Positions 1 through 7,310 of a stretch of DNA of 64,000 nucleotides are shown here, in pieces. Numbering within the stretch: position 1 is the stretch's first letter; each line of letters opens with the position of its first letter. Under the pieces are notes generated by a model that was not told the DNA's origin, did not search any database, and saw only the letters and a list, made by a program, of their open reading frames with translations. Made by a program: the position numbers and the translations under genes. The DNA comes from Scytonema hofmannii PCC 7110 (GTDB taxonomy: Bacteria; Cyanobacteriota; Cyanobacteriia; Cyanobacteriales; Nostocaceae), in contig NZ_KQ976354.1 in assembly GCF_000346485.2 (NCBI RefSeq), forward strand, positions 6,442,882-6,506,881. Direction: 5' to 3'.

Positions 1-967
1 CTCCCCCCGCCATAAAAACCGTGTCAGCCGTAGGACCACCTATAAGTTCCCCACTAGCCCGACGAATAGCGAGAACTAATGCTCCTGTTTGCCCGCGCAA
101 TCTTGCCTGTCCTAGACTTTGACCAACAAAAGGACAGCTTGTCGGGTCAAGAACAAATTCTTCCATATAAAGCTGTCGATCTGTTCCAGAGAGCATACCA
201 TCGACAAAGTCCATCACTTGAGGTCTAAGGGCAGCAGCAGCCATCCGCTTTCCACCTGTAATGTAAGGAGAAACCACAGCATCTGCACCAGCACGCTGTA
301 ACTTTTGTAATGCCTCTTCGTTACTGGCTCTTGCGATCGCCCGAATACGTGGATTTAATGTTTTAGCTGACAGAACTACATACAAATTTTCTGCATCTGA
401 AGGTAGTGCCGCTACGATACAAATTGCCCTATCAATTCTAACTTTCAATAAAGTTTCATCGAAAGTAGCATCCCCTTGGTATACAATAAAACCTTGAGTT
501 TGGGCTTTTTGTACGGATTCTAGACGGGAGTCAATCACAACAAAAGGGACACCCTCAGATGCAAACTCTATCGCAATTTGGCGACCTGTTCGACTAAATC
601 CACAAATAATGTAGTGTTCAGATAAGGATTCCATTAAACGCCTCTGTCTTCTTAGCCGAATTCCTTGTTGAAAATAACCTTCAATGACAGCTTCTGTAAA
701 TCTATTAACAATGTAACCAATACTAATAACTCCCATTAAAATCAAGGCAATGGTAAACAACCTGCCTCGAGCTCCCAAGGGTTGGATTTCACCGTAACCA
801 ACAGTGGCCAAGGTAATGATAGTCATATAGGCTGCGTCTTCCCAAGACCAGCCTTCTATGAATTTGTACCATAAAGTGCCAACTAAAAAGACACCCGCAA
901 GGGCGATCGTCCCTGCGGTTAACTCTTTTTGAATACGTTTGTACTTTTGCTCAAGGGTAGAATACAC
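1..967 (-). CDS. Potassium channel with RCK/TrkA-N domain (3' end outside window)
   Basis: Reads leftward from a GTG at 967 and is still open at base 1. The protein has a first membrane helix (about residues 18-35), a pore loop with the K+ selectivity filter TVGYG (55-59), and a second helix (about 67-85). A cytoplasmic Rossmann-type RCK domain then begins at YIICGFSRTGR, the nucleotide-binding glycine motif. This is the two-TM voltage-independent K+ channel architecture, working as a tetramer in the membrane. A TrkA-C domain would be expected but lies outside. The GTG start is the first in-frame candidate giving a short cytoplasmic N-terminus; no strong ribosome site is visible. It is divergent from argD across about 135 bp. 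Confidence 0.85.
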   Translation of the reverse strand, partial: MYSTLEQKYKRIQKELTAGTIALAGVFLVGTLWYKFIEGWSWEDAAYMTIITLATVGYGEIQPLGARGRLFTIALILMGVISIGYIVNRFTEAVIEGYFQQGIRLRRQRRLMESLSEHYIICGFSRTGRQIAIEFASEGVPFVVIDSRLESVQKAQTQGFIVYQGDATFDETLLKVRIDRAICIVAALPSDAENLYVVLSAKTLNPRIRAIARASNEEALQKLQRAGADAVVSPYITGGKRMAAAALRPQVMDFVDGMLSGTDRQLYMEEFVLDPTSCPFVGQSLGQARLRGQTGALVLAIRRASGELIGGPTADTVFMAGG

Positions 968-1102
968 AATTTTTTAATATAAGTCACTCGTTTGAGAATA
1001 TCTGAGAGCTAGCTTAAGATGGTGTGTGTACGAAGATTTTTTGCAGGATTCTCATAGAGAATAGCAATTCGCTGTAATATGAAGAATTTTCAGGAGGTGG
1101 CA

Positions 1103-2365
1103 GTGAGCGCACAAACTCTAGTTGACCAAGCGATAATATCATCTAGCCCCTTTGATACGGAAGGTTTTGATCGATCTGTGATGTCCACTTACGCACGGTT
1201 CCCTATTGCCTTAGAACGAGGCAATGGCAGTCGTGTTTGGGATACACAGGGGCGAGAGTATCTCGACTTTGTGGCTGGGATTGCCACTTGCACTCTAGGA
1301 CACGCCCACCCGGCTATGGTGGAAGCAGTAACTCGACAAATACAAAAGATACACCACGTTTCTAATTTGTACTACATCCCAGAACAGGGAGAGTTGGCAA
1401 AGTGGTTAATTGAACATTCTTGCGCGGATCGTGTCTTCTTTTGCAATTCGGGGGCTGAAGCTAACGAAGCGGCGATTAAACTGGCGCGGAAATACGCTCA
1501 TACAGTGCAGCAAATTGAAAAACCTATCATTTTGACAGCACAAGCAAGTTTCCACGGCAGGACTTTAGCAACAGTGACTGCCACAGGGCAACCTAAGTAT
1601 CAAAGAAACTTTGAACCTTTAATGCCTTGTTTCCACTATGTACCTTATAACGATCTCAATGCGGTAGAAGTCGCTATTAGCGAACTTGATGAAGGGGATT
1701 ACCGCGTATCGGCAATTTTATTAGAGCCATTGCAGGGAGAAGGGGGTGTTAGACCAGGAGATATTGCTTACTTCCAAAAGCTGCGAGAGATTTGTGATGA
1801 AATCGGCATTTTGCTGATTTTCGATGAAGTCCAAGTTGGAATGGGGCGTACTGGTGAGTTTTGGGGATACGAATATCTTGGTGTTGAGCCAGATATTTTC
1901 ACCAGTGCCAAAGGCTTGGGCGGTGGTATTCCGATTGGGGCAATGATGTGTAAATCATCCTGCGATGTTTTCCAACCAGGAGAGCATGCCAGCACTTTTG
2001 GTGGAAATCCTTTTGCTTGTGGTGTCGCCCTCGCGGTTTGCCAAACGTTGGAACAAGAAAATATCGTGCAGAATGTGAGAGAGAGGGGCGAACAATTGCG
2101 TGCTGGTTTAAGAGCGATCGCAGCTAAATACCCGAATCAAATTATAGATGTGAGGGGCTGGGGTCTAATCGACGGTATGGAATTGAGCGCAGATATTTCC
2201 ACGACTGCTGCTGATGTTGTCAAAGCTACAATAGATGAAGGCTTGTTGCTTGTGCCTGCAGGTCCTAAGGTCGTGCGGTTTGTTCCACCTTTGATTGTGA
2301 CTGAGGCGGAAATCAACACGGCATTGCAAGCTGTTGATAAAGCGATGGCGACAGTGACAAGATAA
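1103..2365 (+). CDS. argD: Acetylornithine aminotransferase
   Basis: PLP-dependent class III aminotransferase of arginine biosynthesis, converting N-acetylglutamate semialdehyde to N-acetylornithine in the cytoplasm. Visible motifs are the substrate/cofactor region NSGAEANEAA, the DEVQVGMGRTG segment and the PLP-lysine motif TSAKGLGGGIP. Length is normal for the family. An ATG at 1079 is in frame, but a perfect AGGAGG (1092-1097) lies inside that extension, 5 nt before GTG 1103. Starting there gives VSAQTLVDQ, which looks like the usual cyanobacterial N-terminus, so I prefer the GTG. The gene stands alone, divergent from the K+ channel, with a hairpin just downstream. Confidence 0.93.
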   Translation: MSAQTLVDQAIISSSPFDTEGFDRSVMSTYARFPIALERGNGSRVWDTQGREYLDFVAGIATCTLGHAHPAMVEAVTRQIQKIHHVSNLYYIPEQGELAKWLIEHSCADRVFFCNSGAEANEAAIKLARKYAHTVQQIEKPIILTAQASFHGRTLATVTATGQPKYQRNFEPLMPCFHYVPYNDLNAVEVAISELDEGDYRVSAILLEPLQGEGGVRPGDIAYFQKLREICDEIGILLIFDEVQVGMGRTGEFWGYEYLGVEPDIFTSAKGLGGGIPIGAMMCKSSCDVFQPGEHASTFGGNPFACGVALAVCQTLEQENIVQNVRERGEQLRAGLRAIAAKYPNQIIDVRGWGLIDGMELSADISTTAADVVKATIDEGLLLVPAGPKVVRFVPPLIVTEAEINTALQAVDKAMATVTR

Positions 2366-2391
2366 CTTTTTTTAGCTCTTTGTCAACAATA

Positions 2392-2426
2392 AACCCAAGT
2401 CAAGAAACTCCTCCTTGCCTTGGGTT
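2392..2426 (+). terminator. Hairpin after argD, possible terminator
   Basis: AACCCAAG (2392-2399) pairs with CTTGGGTT (2419-2426), with a shorter inner CAAG/CTTG pairing. No U-tract follows, so this may be a Rho-independent terminator lacking its tail or simply a mRNA 3' structure. Confidence 0.4.
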
Positions 2427-2506
2427 AAGTTTGTCACAATAGCACCGAAATCACTTATATAAATGCTGTCGCAGTACAAAAAGAAAGTAAACAAAGGCAA
2501 GTTTTT

Positions 2507-2725
2507 ATGTTGGCTGTAGAATTTCAAGCAAACATCCAGAATGGTTTAGTTGAGGTTCCCGAACGTTACAGACAGGAATTGGAAAACTATAAAAATGTAA
2601 GAGTTATTATTCTTGTCGATGAAACACAACCTCAAGTTGATATGATTGATTATCTGCTAGAGCATCCTATTAAAGTAGATAATCAAACTCCTTTGAAGCG
2701 AGACGAAATTTATGACCGTAAGTAG
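2507..2725 (+). CDS. Antitoxin-like small protein paired with PIN toxin
   Basis: A 72-aa acidic protein. Its N-terminus (residues about 4-36) has the look of the short beta-strand antitoxins of the DUF104/AbrB-like kind (FQANIQNGLVEVPERYRQEL). The C-terminal half (IDYLLEHPIKVDN) would be the toxin-wrapping tail. The stop codon overlaps the start of the following PIN-domain gene by 14 nt, the standard antitoxin-toxin arrangement, so translation is probably coupled. The partner makes a VapBC-like function the best inference; the antitoxin family itself is not certain. It probably autoregulates its promoter in the 140-bp gap after argD, but no operator was identified. Confidence 0.7.
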   Translation: MLAVEFQANIQNGLVEVPERYRQELENYKNVRVIILVDETQPQVDMIDYLLEHPIKVDNQTPLKRDEIYDRK

Positions 2726-3149
2726 ACCTCAGCCAGTCTATTTTATAGATACAAATGTATGGTTTTACGCTCTAACAACTGCTTCAGATGACGAAGATTC
2801 ACGAAAATCTGAAGTAGCAAAATCTTTACTTCAATTACCAAACATAGTACTAAGCACGCAGGTAATTAATGAAGTCTGTACAAATTTGTTGAAAAAAGCA
2901 CGTATCCCTGAACAGGAAATATCCAATTTAATTACCAGCTTTTATAGAAAATATAGAGTAGTTAACTTTTATTGCGAGCCTTTATTAGAAGCGTCTAATT
3001 TACGCACTCAATATTATTTCTCCTTCTGGGACAGCCTACTTGTTGCAAGTGCTTTAGATGCAGGAGCACATATTCTTTATTCTGAAGATATGCAAGACGG
3101 TCTATTAGTATTTGGAAAGCTGCAAATAGTTAATCCCTTCAAGTTATAG
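2712..3149 (+). CDS. PIN-domain ribonuclease toxin (VapC-like)
   Basis: A 145-aa PIN-domain protein. The first strand carries FIDTNVW with the first catalytic Asp (about residue 13). A conserved Glu follows in QVINEVC (about 54), and the C-terminal part has the FWDSLLVASAL segment and SEDMQDG, supplying the remaining acidic residues of a Mg2+-dependent RNase site. PIN toxins of this type usually cleave tRNA or rRNA. All key acidic residues seem present, so it should be active. It overlaps the upstream antitoxin by 14 nt and is convergent with tsaB about 85 bp downstream. Confidence 0.85.
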   Translation: MTVSRPQPVYFIDTNVWFYALTTASDDEDSRKSEVAKSLLQLPNIVLSTQVINEVCTNLLKKARIPEQEISNLITSFYRKYRVVNFYCEPLLEASNLRTQYYFSFWDSLLVASALDAGAHILYSEDMQDGLLVFGKLQIVNPFKL

Positions 3150-3233
3150 TCTTTCTGAAACACTCATCCATGCTCTCTGTGCTCCTCTCCTCTGTGTTCT
3201 CTAGACCTGCTAGGGACGAAGGCGAAGTACTCT

Positions 3234-3911
3234 TCATGTATCTACTGGGTGTTGCCCGTAAAATGGTAGCGCTTCTGACCAATTGGGACGTATACCTTTT
3301 TGCCAATCTAAATATGCCAGTTGCAACACGCTTGTTACAGTTGCGGCTAACCCAGATGTTGCTTCAACAAGTTGATACCTGGTGTTCCAGTTGGCTAACT
3401 TTTCTTGCCATACCTCTGGTGCGATCGCAATATCTGGTAGGAGAACATCTAGCCCAGAAGCATTGGGACTGGGTTGATAGATCCCAGCAAAAACTTGACC
3501 CCGTTGGGCTGGCATCTGTACGGCAATAACAGGTTCCTTTAAACTTTCCGATCCTTCTGCCTGCGGGGATAAAATCTGTAACCATGCTACAGCTGCCAAA
3601 TTGGAAACAGCAAATACGGGAATGCCCAACTGTTGACCCAAAGTACGAGCAGTCACAACCCCAATGCGAGTGCCTGTAAAACCGCCCGGTCCCTTAGCTA
3701 CTGCAATAAACGCTAAGTCTGCCCAAGTTTGAGGCTTGATAAATTCAATTAAATACTGGTGTAAATGACTGGATAACTCACGGTCTAAATACCAGACATG
3801 AGAACGAGTGTCTCCAGCAAAGTTGCTGATGGCCAAGCCCAGTTCGCGGGTGGTAGTGTGGAGTGCTAGTCCGTATTTTGTTGGTGGCAGGTGTTGCAGT
3901 TGAATACTCAA
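3234..3911 (-). CDS. tsaB: tRNA threonylcarbamoyladenosine biosynthesis protein TsaB
   Basis: A 225-aa protein of the ASKHA fold, partner of TsaD and TsaE in making t6A at position 37 of ANN-decoding tRNAs. Visible are the N-terminal LALHTTTRELGLAI strand (normally LaIdTST; here LHTTT) and the highly conserved KGPGGFTGTRIGV loop (about residues 70-83), which is the family hallmark. The length matches family members. It is convergent with the PIN toxin gene. The upstream side (3912 on) is the only place for its promoter. Confidence 0.9.
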   Translation of the reverse strand: MSIQLQHLPPTKYGLALHTTTRELGLAISNFAGDTRSHVWYLDRELSSHLHQYLIEFIKPQTWADLAFIAVAKGPGGFTGTRIGVVTARTLGQQLGIPVFAVSNLAAVAWLQILSPQAEGSESLKEPVIAVQMPAQRGQVFAGIYQPSPNASGLDVLLPDIAIAPEVWQEKLANWNTRYQLVEATSGLAATVTSVLQLAYLDWQKGIRPNWSEALPFYGQHPVDT

Positions 3912-4298
3912 GTTAAGTATAGATAAAGATCGGCTTTTGTCCCGTGCCGGGATTGTGTTAACTAAAATATTAATACAAAAATTTCTCTCAGTTTTATTGA
4001 ACGAGCCGTATTTCTGCTGAGCGAAGTGTTTGATGACGACAACATACTCAACATCAGTCTATACCCGATCGCACTCCGGTTGTATTTTTAAAGCATGACA
4101 GCTTCACCATTAGATATTAGGTTACAAGATACTGACCACTGGGAGCAACGCAGCATAGCAATGAACAACCATTTATCCCCACGAGGGGTTTAATTTTTAC
4201 AAAGTTGGTGCGATCGCAGAACTTTTCGGTCTACTGACAGTTGTTGATTGAAGTTAATCAAGATAGCATATACTCCGATTAACAACAGGAAATTTAAA
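3912..4298. other. Intergenic region between tsaB and GHMP kinase
   Basis: A 387-bp AT-rich region between two divergent genes, so both promoters should lie here. It contains a HIP1 site near 4210 and a short CCCCACGAGGGG-type inverted repeat near 4178. I see no convincing ORF, RNA gene or promoter that can be placed exactly. Confidence 0.4.
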
Positions 4299-5354
4299 AT
4301 GATAATTTTTGTTCCAGGTCGTCTTTGTTTGTTCGGAGAACACAGCGATTGGGCAGGAGAATATCGCCGGATTAATCCTCAAATCGAAAAGGGCTACACC
4401 TTAATTGTTGGTACTAATCAAGGAATTTATGCCGATGTCAAACCTCATTCTACTGAGTTAATTATTCGTCCTTCTCTCAATGAAGGCAAGCGTTATGAAC
4501 CGCTCAGATTACCAATGGAACCTAATACCCTCAAGTGCGTAGCAGCAAAGGGCGGGTTTTTTAGTTATGCTGCTGGTACAGCTTATCAATTTCTGACTCA
4601 CTATGGTGTTGGCGGACTTGAAGTTGATAATTATTTAACCGACTTACCCATCCAAAAGGGATTATCTTCAAGTGCTGCTTTTTGCGTTCTCATGGCTCGT
4701 GCTTTTAATCGTCTGTATGACTTGAAGATGACAATTCGTGAAGAAATGGAGTTGGCATACCTGGGAGAAAGAAGCACCCCTAGTCTTTGTGGTCGTATGG
4801 ATCAGGCTTGTGCTTATGGAAATCTCCCAATCTTGATGATATTTGATGGGGAACAAATCGACCATTACGAGCTGAACGTTAGCAAAGATTTGTTTTTTTT
4901 GATTGTCGATCTCGGCGGTAGAAAAAACACACAAGAAATTCTCAGACGATTGAATGAGTGTTACCCTTTCGCTACTAATCAAATTCAGCAAAATGTCCAA
5001 AAATACTTGGGTTCTATTAGTGCGGAAATTACCTGCTCAGCAGTTGAAGCAATACAATTTGGAGATGCCCAACTTCTTGGAGCTTTAATGACAAAAGCCC
5101 AAACTGAATTCGATCGCCACGTAGTTCCGGCTTGTCCTTCTCAATTAACTGCAAAGAAACTGCATCTCCTTCTCCATCACGAGCCTCTGAGTCCTTATAT
5201 CTTCGGAGGAAAAGGCGTGGGTTCTCAGGGTGATGGCACTGCACAACTGATTGTTAAAAATCAAGAGAGTCAAAGAAAAGCTATCGAAATTATTCAGCGC
5301 GATTTTCCTCAAATGCAAGCGTTACATTTAACTATTTCAAGACTGTCCTTATGA
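4299..5354 (+). CDS. GHMP-family sugar kinase (galactokinase-like)
   Basis: About 351 aa. All three GHMP kinase motifs are visible. The N-terminal PGRLCLFGEHSDW resembles the galactokinase sugar-binding signature PGRxNLIGEHtDY. The ATP-binding glycine/serine loop is LPIQKGLSSSAA (about residues 120-130 from this start). The C-terminal glycine motif is FGGKGVGSQGDG. It should phosphorylate a sugar or related small molecule with ATP; the substrate cannot be read from sequence. An in-frame TTG at 4248 would add 17 residues, but ATG 4299 has AGGA eight bases upstream and puts the sugar-binding motif at the usual distance from the N-terminus. No operon partner is evident. Confidence 0.8.
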   Translation: MIIFVPGRLCLFGEHSDWAGEYRRINPQIEKGYTLIVGTNQGIYADVKPHSTELIIRPSLNEGKRYEPLRLPMEPNTLKCVAAKGGFFSYAAGTAYQFLTHYGVGGLEVDNYLTDLPIQKGLSSSAAFCVLMARAFNRLYDLKMTIREEMELAYLGERSTPSLCGRMDQACAYGNLPILMIFDGEQIDHYELNVSKDLFFLIVDLGGRKNTQEILRRLNECYPFATNQIQQNVQKYLGSISAEITCSAVEAIQFGDAQLLGALMTKAQTEFDRHVVPACPSQLTAKKLHLLLHHEPLSPYIFGGKGVGSQGDGTAQLIVKNQESQRKAIEIIQRDFPQMQALHLTISRLSL

Positions 5355-5499
5355 TTGACTTAACCAAAAATAAACCGCATTAAGCGTGACTGCTGATTTT
5401 TAATTTAATGTATATCAATCAACAAAAAGAGCAATTTATCATTACTTATAACCTTGCATTTTTATTATACTAGCAAACACGCAGGTTTAGGCAGTTAGT

Positions 5500-5575
5500 A
5501 TAGTGCAATCTGCCATACTTGTCCCTAGCCTCAAGTACAGTTTTAAACTAGCCAAAAGACAAGTTGTGAACTCTC
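5500..5575. repeat. Dispersed direct repeat, copy A
   Basis: About 76 bp (TAGTGCAATCTGCCATACTT... to ...GTGAACTCTC) closely matching 12785-12861 in the same orientation. The two copies bracket the TpsA locus about 7.3 kb apart. A 68-codon ORF crossing it does not look coding. Confidence 0.7.
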
Positions 5576-5721
5576 ATCATTCCCAATTTATACGGAGGAA
5601 CGCCATAAGAGTCAAGCATCCCTTTGAGACCATACTGTGTAAAGCAGCACATTCTTATACTGTCCCACAGAACCGAGACTGCGTTATCTATATGAGAGCG
5701 ATCGCCTGAATTCCCATTGGC

Positions 5722-5788
5722 ATCTCCACAAGTTCTTCATTTTCTGACTGTACTTTGAATAGTGTGAACCGCCAATGAGGAACCAGCA
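5722..5788 (+). promoter_or_regulatory. Conserved leader of 26-aa peptide gene, copy 1
   Basis: About 67 bp ending at the peptide ATG, nearly identical to 14380-14446 and similar to 18008-18073. The core CTCCAC-AGTTCTTCATTTT-TGACTGTACTTTGAATAGTGTGAACCGC is shared by all three, and GAGGAAC or CAGGAAC lies 6-8 nt before the ATG as ribosome binding site. It probably holds the promoter and 5' UTR; the exact promoter boxes are not clear. Confidence 0.6.
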
Positions 5789-5869
5789 ATGAATTTTGTT
5801 TTTGATTTTATCTATCGCTTGATTGGTCTAGAAACTGAAGATTCCTACTTAAACGATTCCTACAAGTAA
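5789..5869 (+). CDS. Conserved 26-aa peptide, copy 1
   Basis: A 26-codon ORF encoding a peptide that starts MNFVFDFIYRLIGLE and ends DSYK. Two other copies in the window (14447-14527 and 18074-18154) have exactly the same length with no indels. The N-terminal half could form a short amphipathic helix (VFDFIYRLIGL); the C-terminal half is acidic and polar. This copy differs at codons 2-3 (NF instead of KK). A ribosome site (GAGGAA) precedes the ATG, and a hairpin with a U-tract lies 75 bp after the stop. I do not recognise the family. The conserved leader, frame and terminator argue for a genuine small gene; function unknown. Confidence 0.65.
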   Translation: MNFVFDFIYRLIGLETEDSYLNDSYK

Positions 5870-5944
5870 TTCGCTTTTTGACGGATTCATATATGTAATT
5901 TTTAAATTAAATCTAGCCAACTGAATATTGTACTCTGGTGAGTG

Positions 5945-5974
5945 ATGCTCTGTATTTTGCAGGGCATTTTTTAT
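5945..5974 (+). terminator. Rho-independent terminator after peptide copy 1
   Basis: ATGCTCTG (5945-5952) pairs with CAGGGCAT (5960-5967) around a 7-nt loop, followed by a run of six T. One position is a G-U wobble where copy 2 has a Watson-Crick pair, so the stem is preserved despite the substitution. Confidence 0.75.
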
Positions 5975-5975
5975 T

Positions 5976-6475
5976 TTGCAGTAGAAGCACCCCAAGTTGC
6001 GATCGCACTTTTCATTTTACATGATGTGACGAATTGCGCGTAGCGCTTGACTCTTCACTGCTAGGGAGCGCTCCAACAGAATCCCAAAACCGAAAAACTT
6101 TTATCTGTCTGAAGATATATTTTTATGTTTTTCTTGTTGTATTTTTAGATTTTGATTATCCTTTATGGGAAAATAATTCTCATGAATTTAGGCGGTGTCC
6201 ATTTCATAAAGCAAATTGCAATGTAAAAGGGAACGACGGGGAACAAGAACTGCATATAGTGGGGGCGAGTAACCCCCAAAGACCGCTAACCACGCTCTTG
6301 AGTGTCCCACTCAATATAGTATGGCGTTGCGCTCCTATCTTAGCTACAAGGGAACAGGAAACAGGTTGTTTCTTCCTGTTCAAAGTTCTCTGTTAAGATT
6401 TGCCTTCTTGTTAATGTTCCACATTTTTTGGGAATTTACCTGAACATACAAAATATTGTTTAAGGAAAAAATTTC
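5976..6475. other. Intergenic region before the RTX-like gene
   Basis: About 500 bp with a HIP1 site near 6000 and low-complexity stretches. A 120-codon ORF here has no domain features and looks like chance. The promoter of the gene at 6476 should lie in the AT-rich last 80 bp, where AAGGA precedes the ATG. Confidence 0.4.
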
Positions 6476-6907
6476 ATGACAACTATCAACGGAACCAATA
6501 ACGACGATTGGATCATCTACCAAGCTTCTGAGAACCCGATCGCCTATGGTTATGATGACAATGACTCTGTTTGGAATAGTGGCGGTAGTAATGATTCTTT
6601 GTACAGTGGCGATGGCAATGATACATTTTTAAATTGGTACGGCAATAACTACCTTCCTGGTGGTAATCGTATTGATTATCTTGTTGACGGGTTTGCTAAC
6701 GCCATCCTTGATGGCGGTGCTCTTTCAGATACTTTTGGTGATGTAGGCAATAATTACCTTCTTGGTGGTGATAATCCGATTGACGATCTTGTTGAAAGGT
6801 TTAGGTTTGGTAACGCCATCCTTGATGGCGGTGCTCTTTCAGATACTTTTGGTAATGTAGGCAATAATTATCTTCCTGCTGGTGGCTTGGTTGCAGATGG
6901 CAGCTAG
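6476..6907 (+). CDS. Small RTX-like glycine/asparagine-rich repeat protein
   Basis: A 143-aa protein beginning TTINGTNNDDWI, typical of the start of hemolysin-type calcium-binding (RTX) repeat proteins. An internal repeat of about 36 aa occurs twice plus a partial third: each unit begins GNNYL-GG, then ID-LV, then NAILDGGALSDTFG-V. The DNA of the repeats is also nearly identical, so they arose by recent tandem duplication. Classical GGxGxDxUx nonapeptides are degenerate (SGDGNDTF is the best), so calcium binding may be weak. No signal peptide; RTX proteins use C-terminal type I export signals. It lies upstream of, and in the same direction as, the TpsA gene. Confidence 0.6.
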   Translation: MTTINGTNNDDWIIYQASENPIAYGYDDNDSVWNSGGSNDSLYSGDGNDTFLNWYGNNYLPGGNRIDYLVDGFANAILDGGALSDTFGDVGNNYLLGGDNPIDDLVERFRFGNAILDGGALSDTFGNVGNNYLPAGGLVADGS

Positions 6908-7310
6908 GAATTTAACTGGGCTAGTTGACTCAACATAACAAGCGTGATAGATTTCATCTTCAAAAAACGTGTGGACAAGGTGCAACCAAAGCAAAACCTC
7001 TCAGTAACGAGTGCTGGAGGTTTGGGTTGCAATTCTTGTTTGGTGGCGATCGCTCTTTTTTCCCTTGTGGAACAGACACAGAGATCCTGCCCGATACGCT
7101 CGTTTTTACGTTACAGAAGTGCGATCTGGCGAGCAATTACGGTTTAGTCCCGCTATCAAACATGAGTGCTCGCTACAGATAAGCTTCTGTTAGACTGTGC
7201 AACACCGCACAGAAAAGTTTTCGTTGGTTAAGAAAGTCACCAGATATCTTCTCAAAAATAAAAAACTCCCTGAGAATGAGAACTGGTGGCCAATACCAAC
7301 GGAGGGTGCG
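6908..7310. other. Region between RTX-like gene and TpsA gene
   Basis: About 400 bp. Short overlapping ORFs in all three forward frames look like chance. The part at about 7160-7250 (ATAAGCTTCTGT...ACTGTGCA...TTAAGAAAGTCACCAGATATCTTCT) is repeated, in two separated pieces, at about 14785-14850 and 15035-15070, so it belongs to the duplicated TpsA leader. Some of it may be translated if the GTG at 7197 is used. Confidence 0.45.

Noticed and set aside
3170-3585. Forward ORF and reverse frame overlapping tsaB
   Set aside because: Both are shadows of the clear tsaB frame.
5503-5709. 68-codon ORF across the dispersed repeat
   Set aside because: The second copy of the repeat (12785) has no matching open frame, so the repeat is not coding.
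6034-6396. 120-codon forward ORF before the RTX-like gene
   Set aside because: No recognisable motif, composition of intergenic type, no ribosome site; likely chance.
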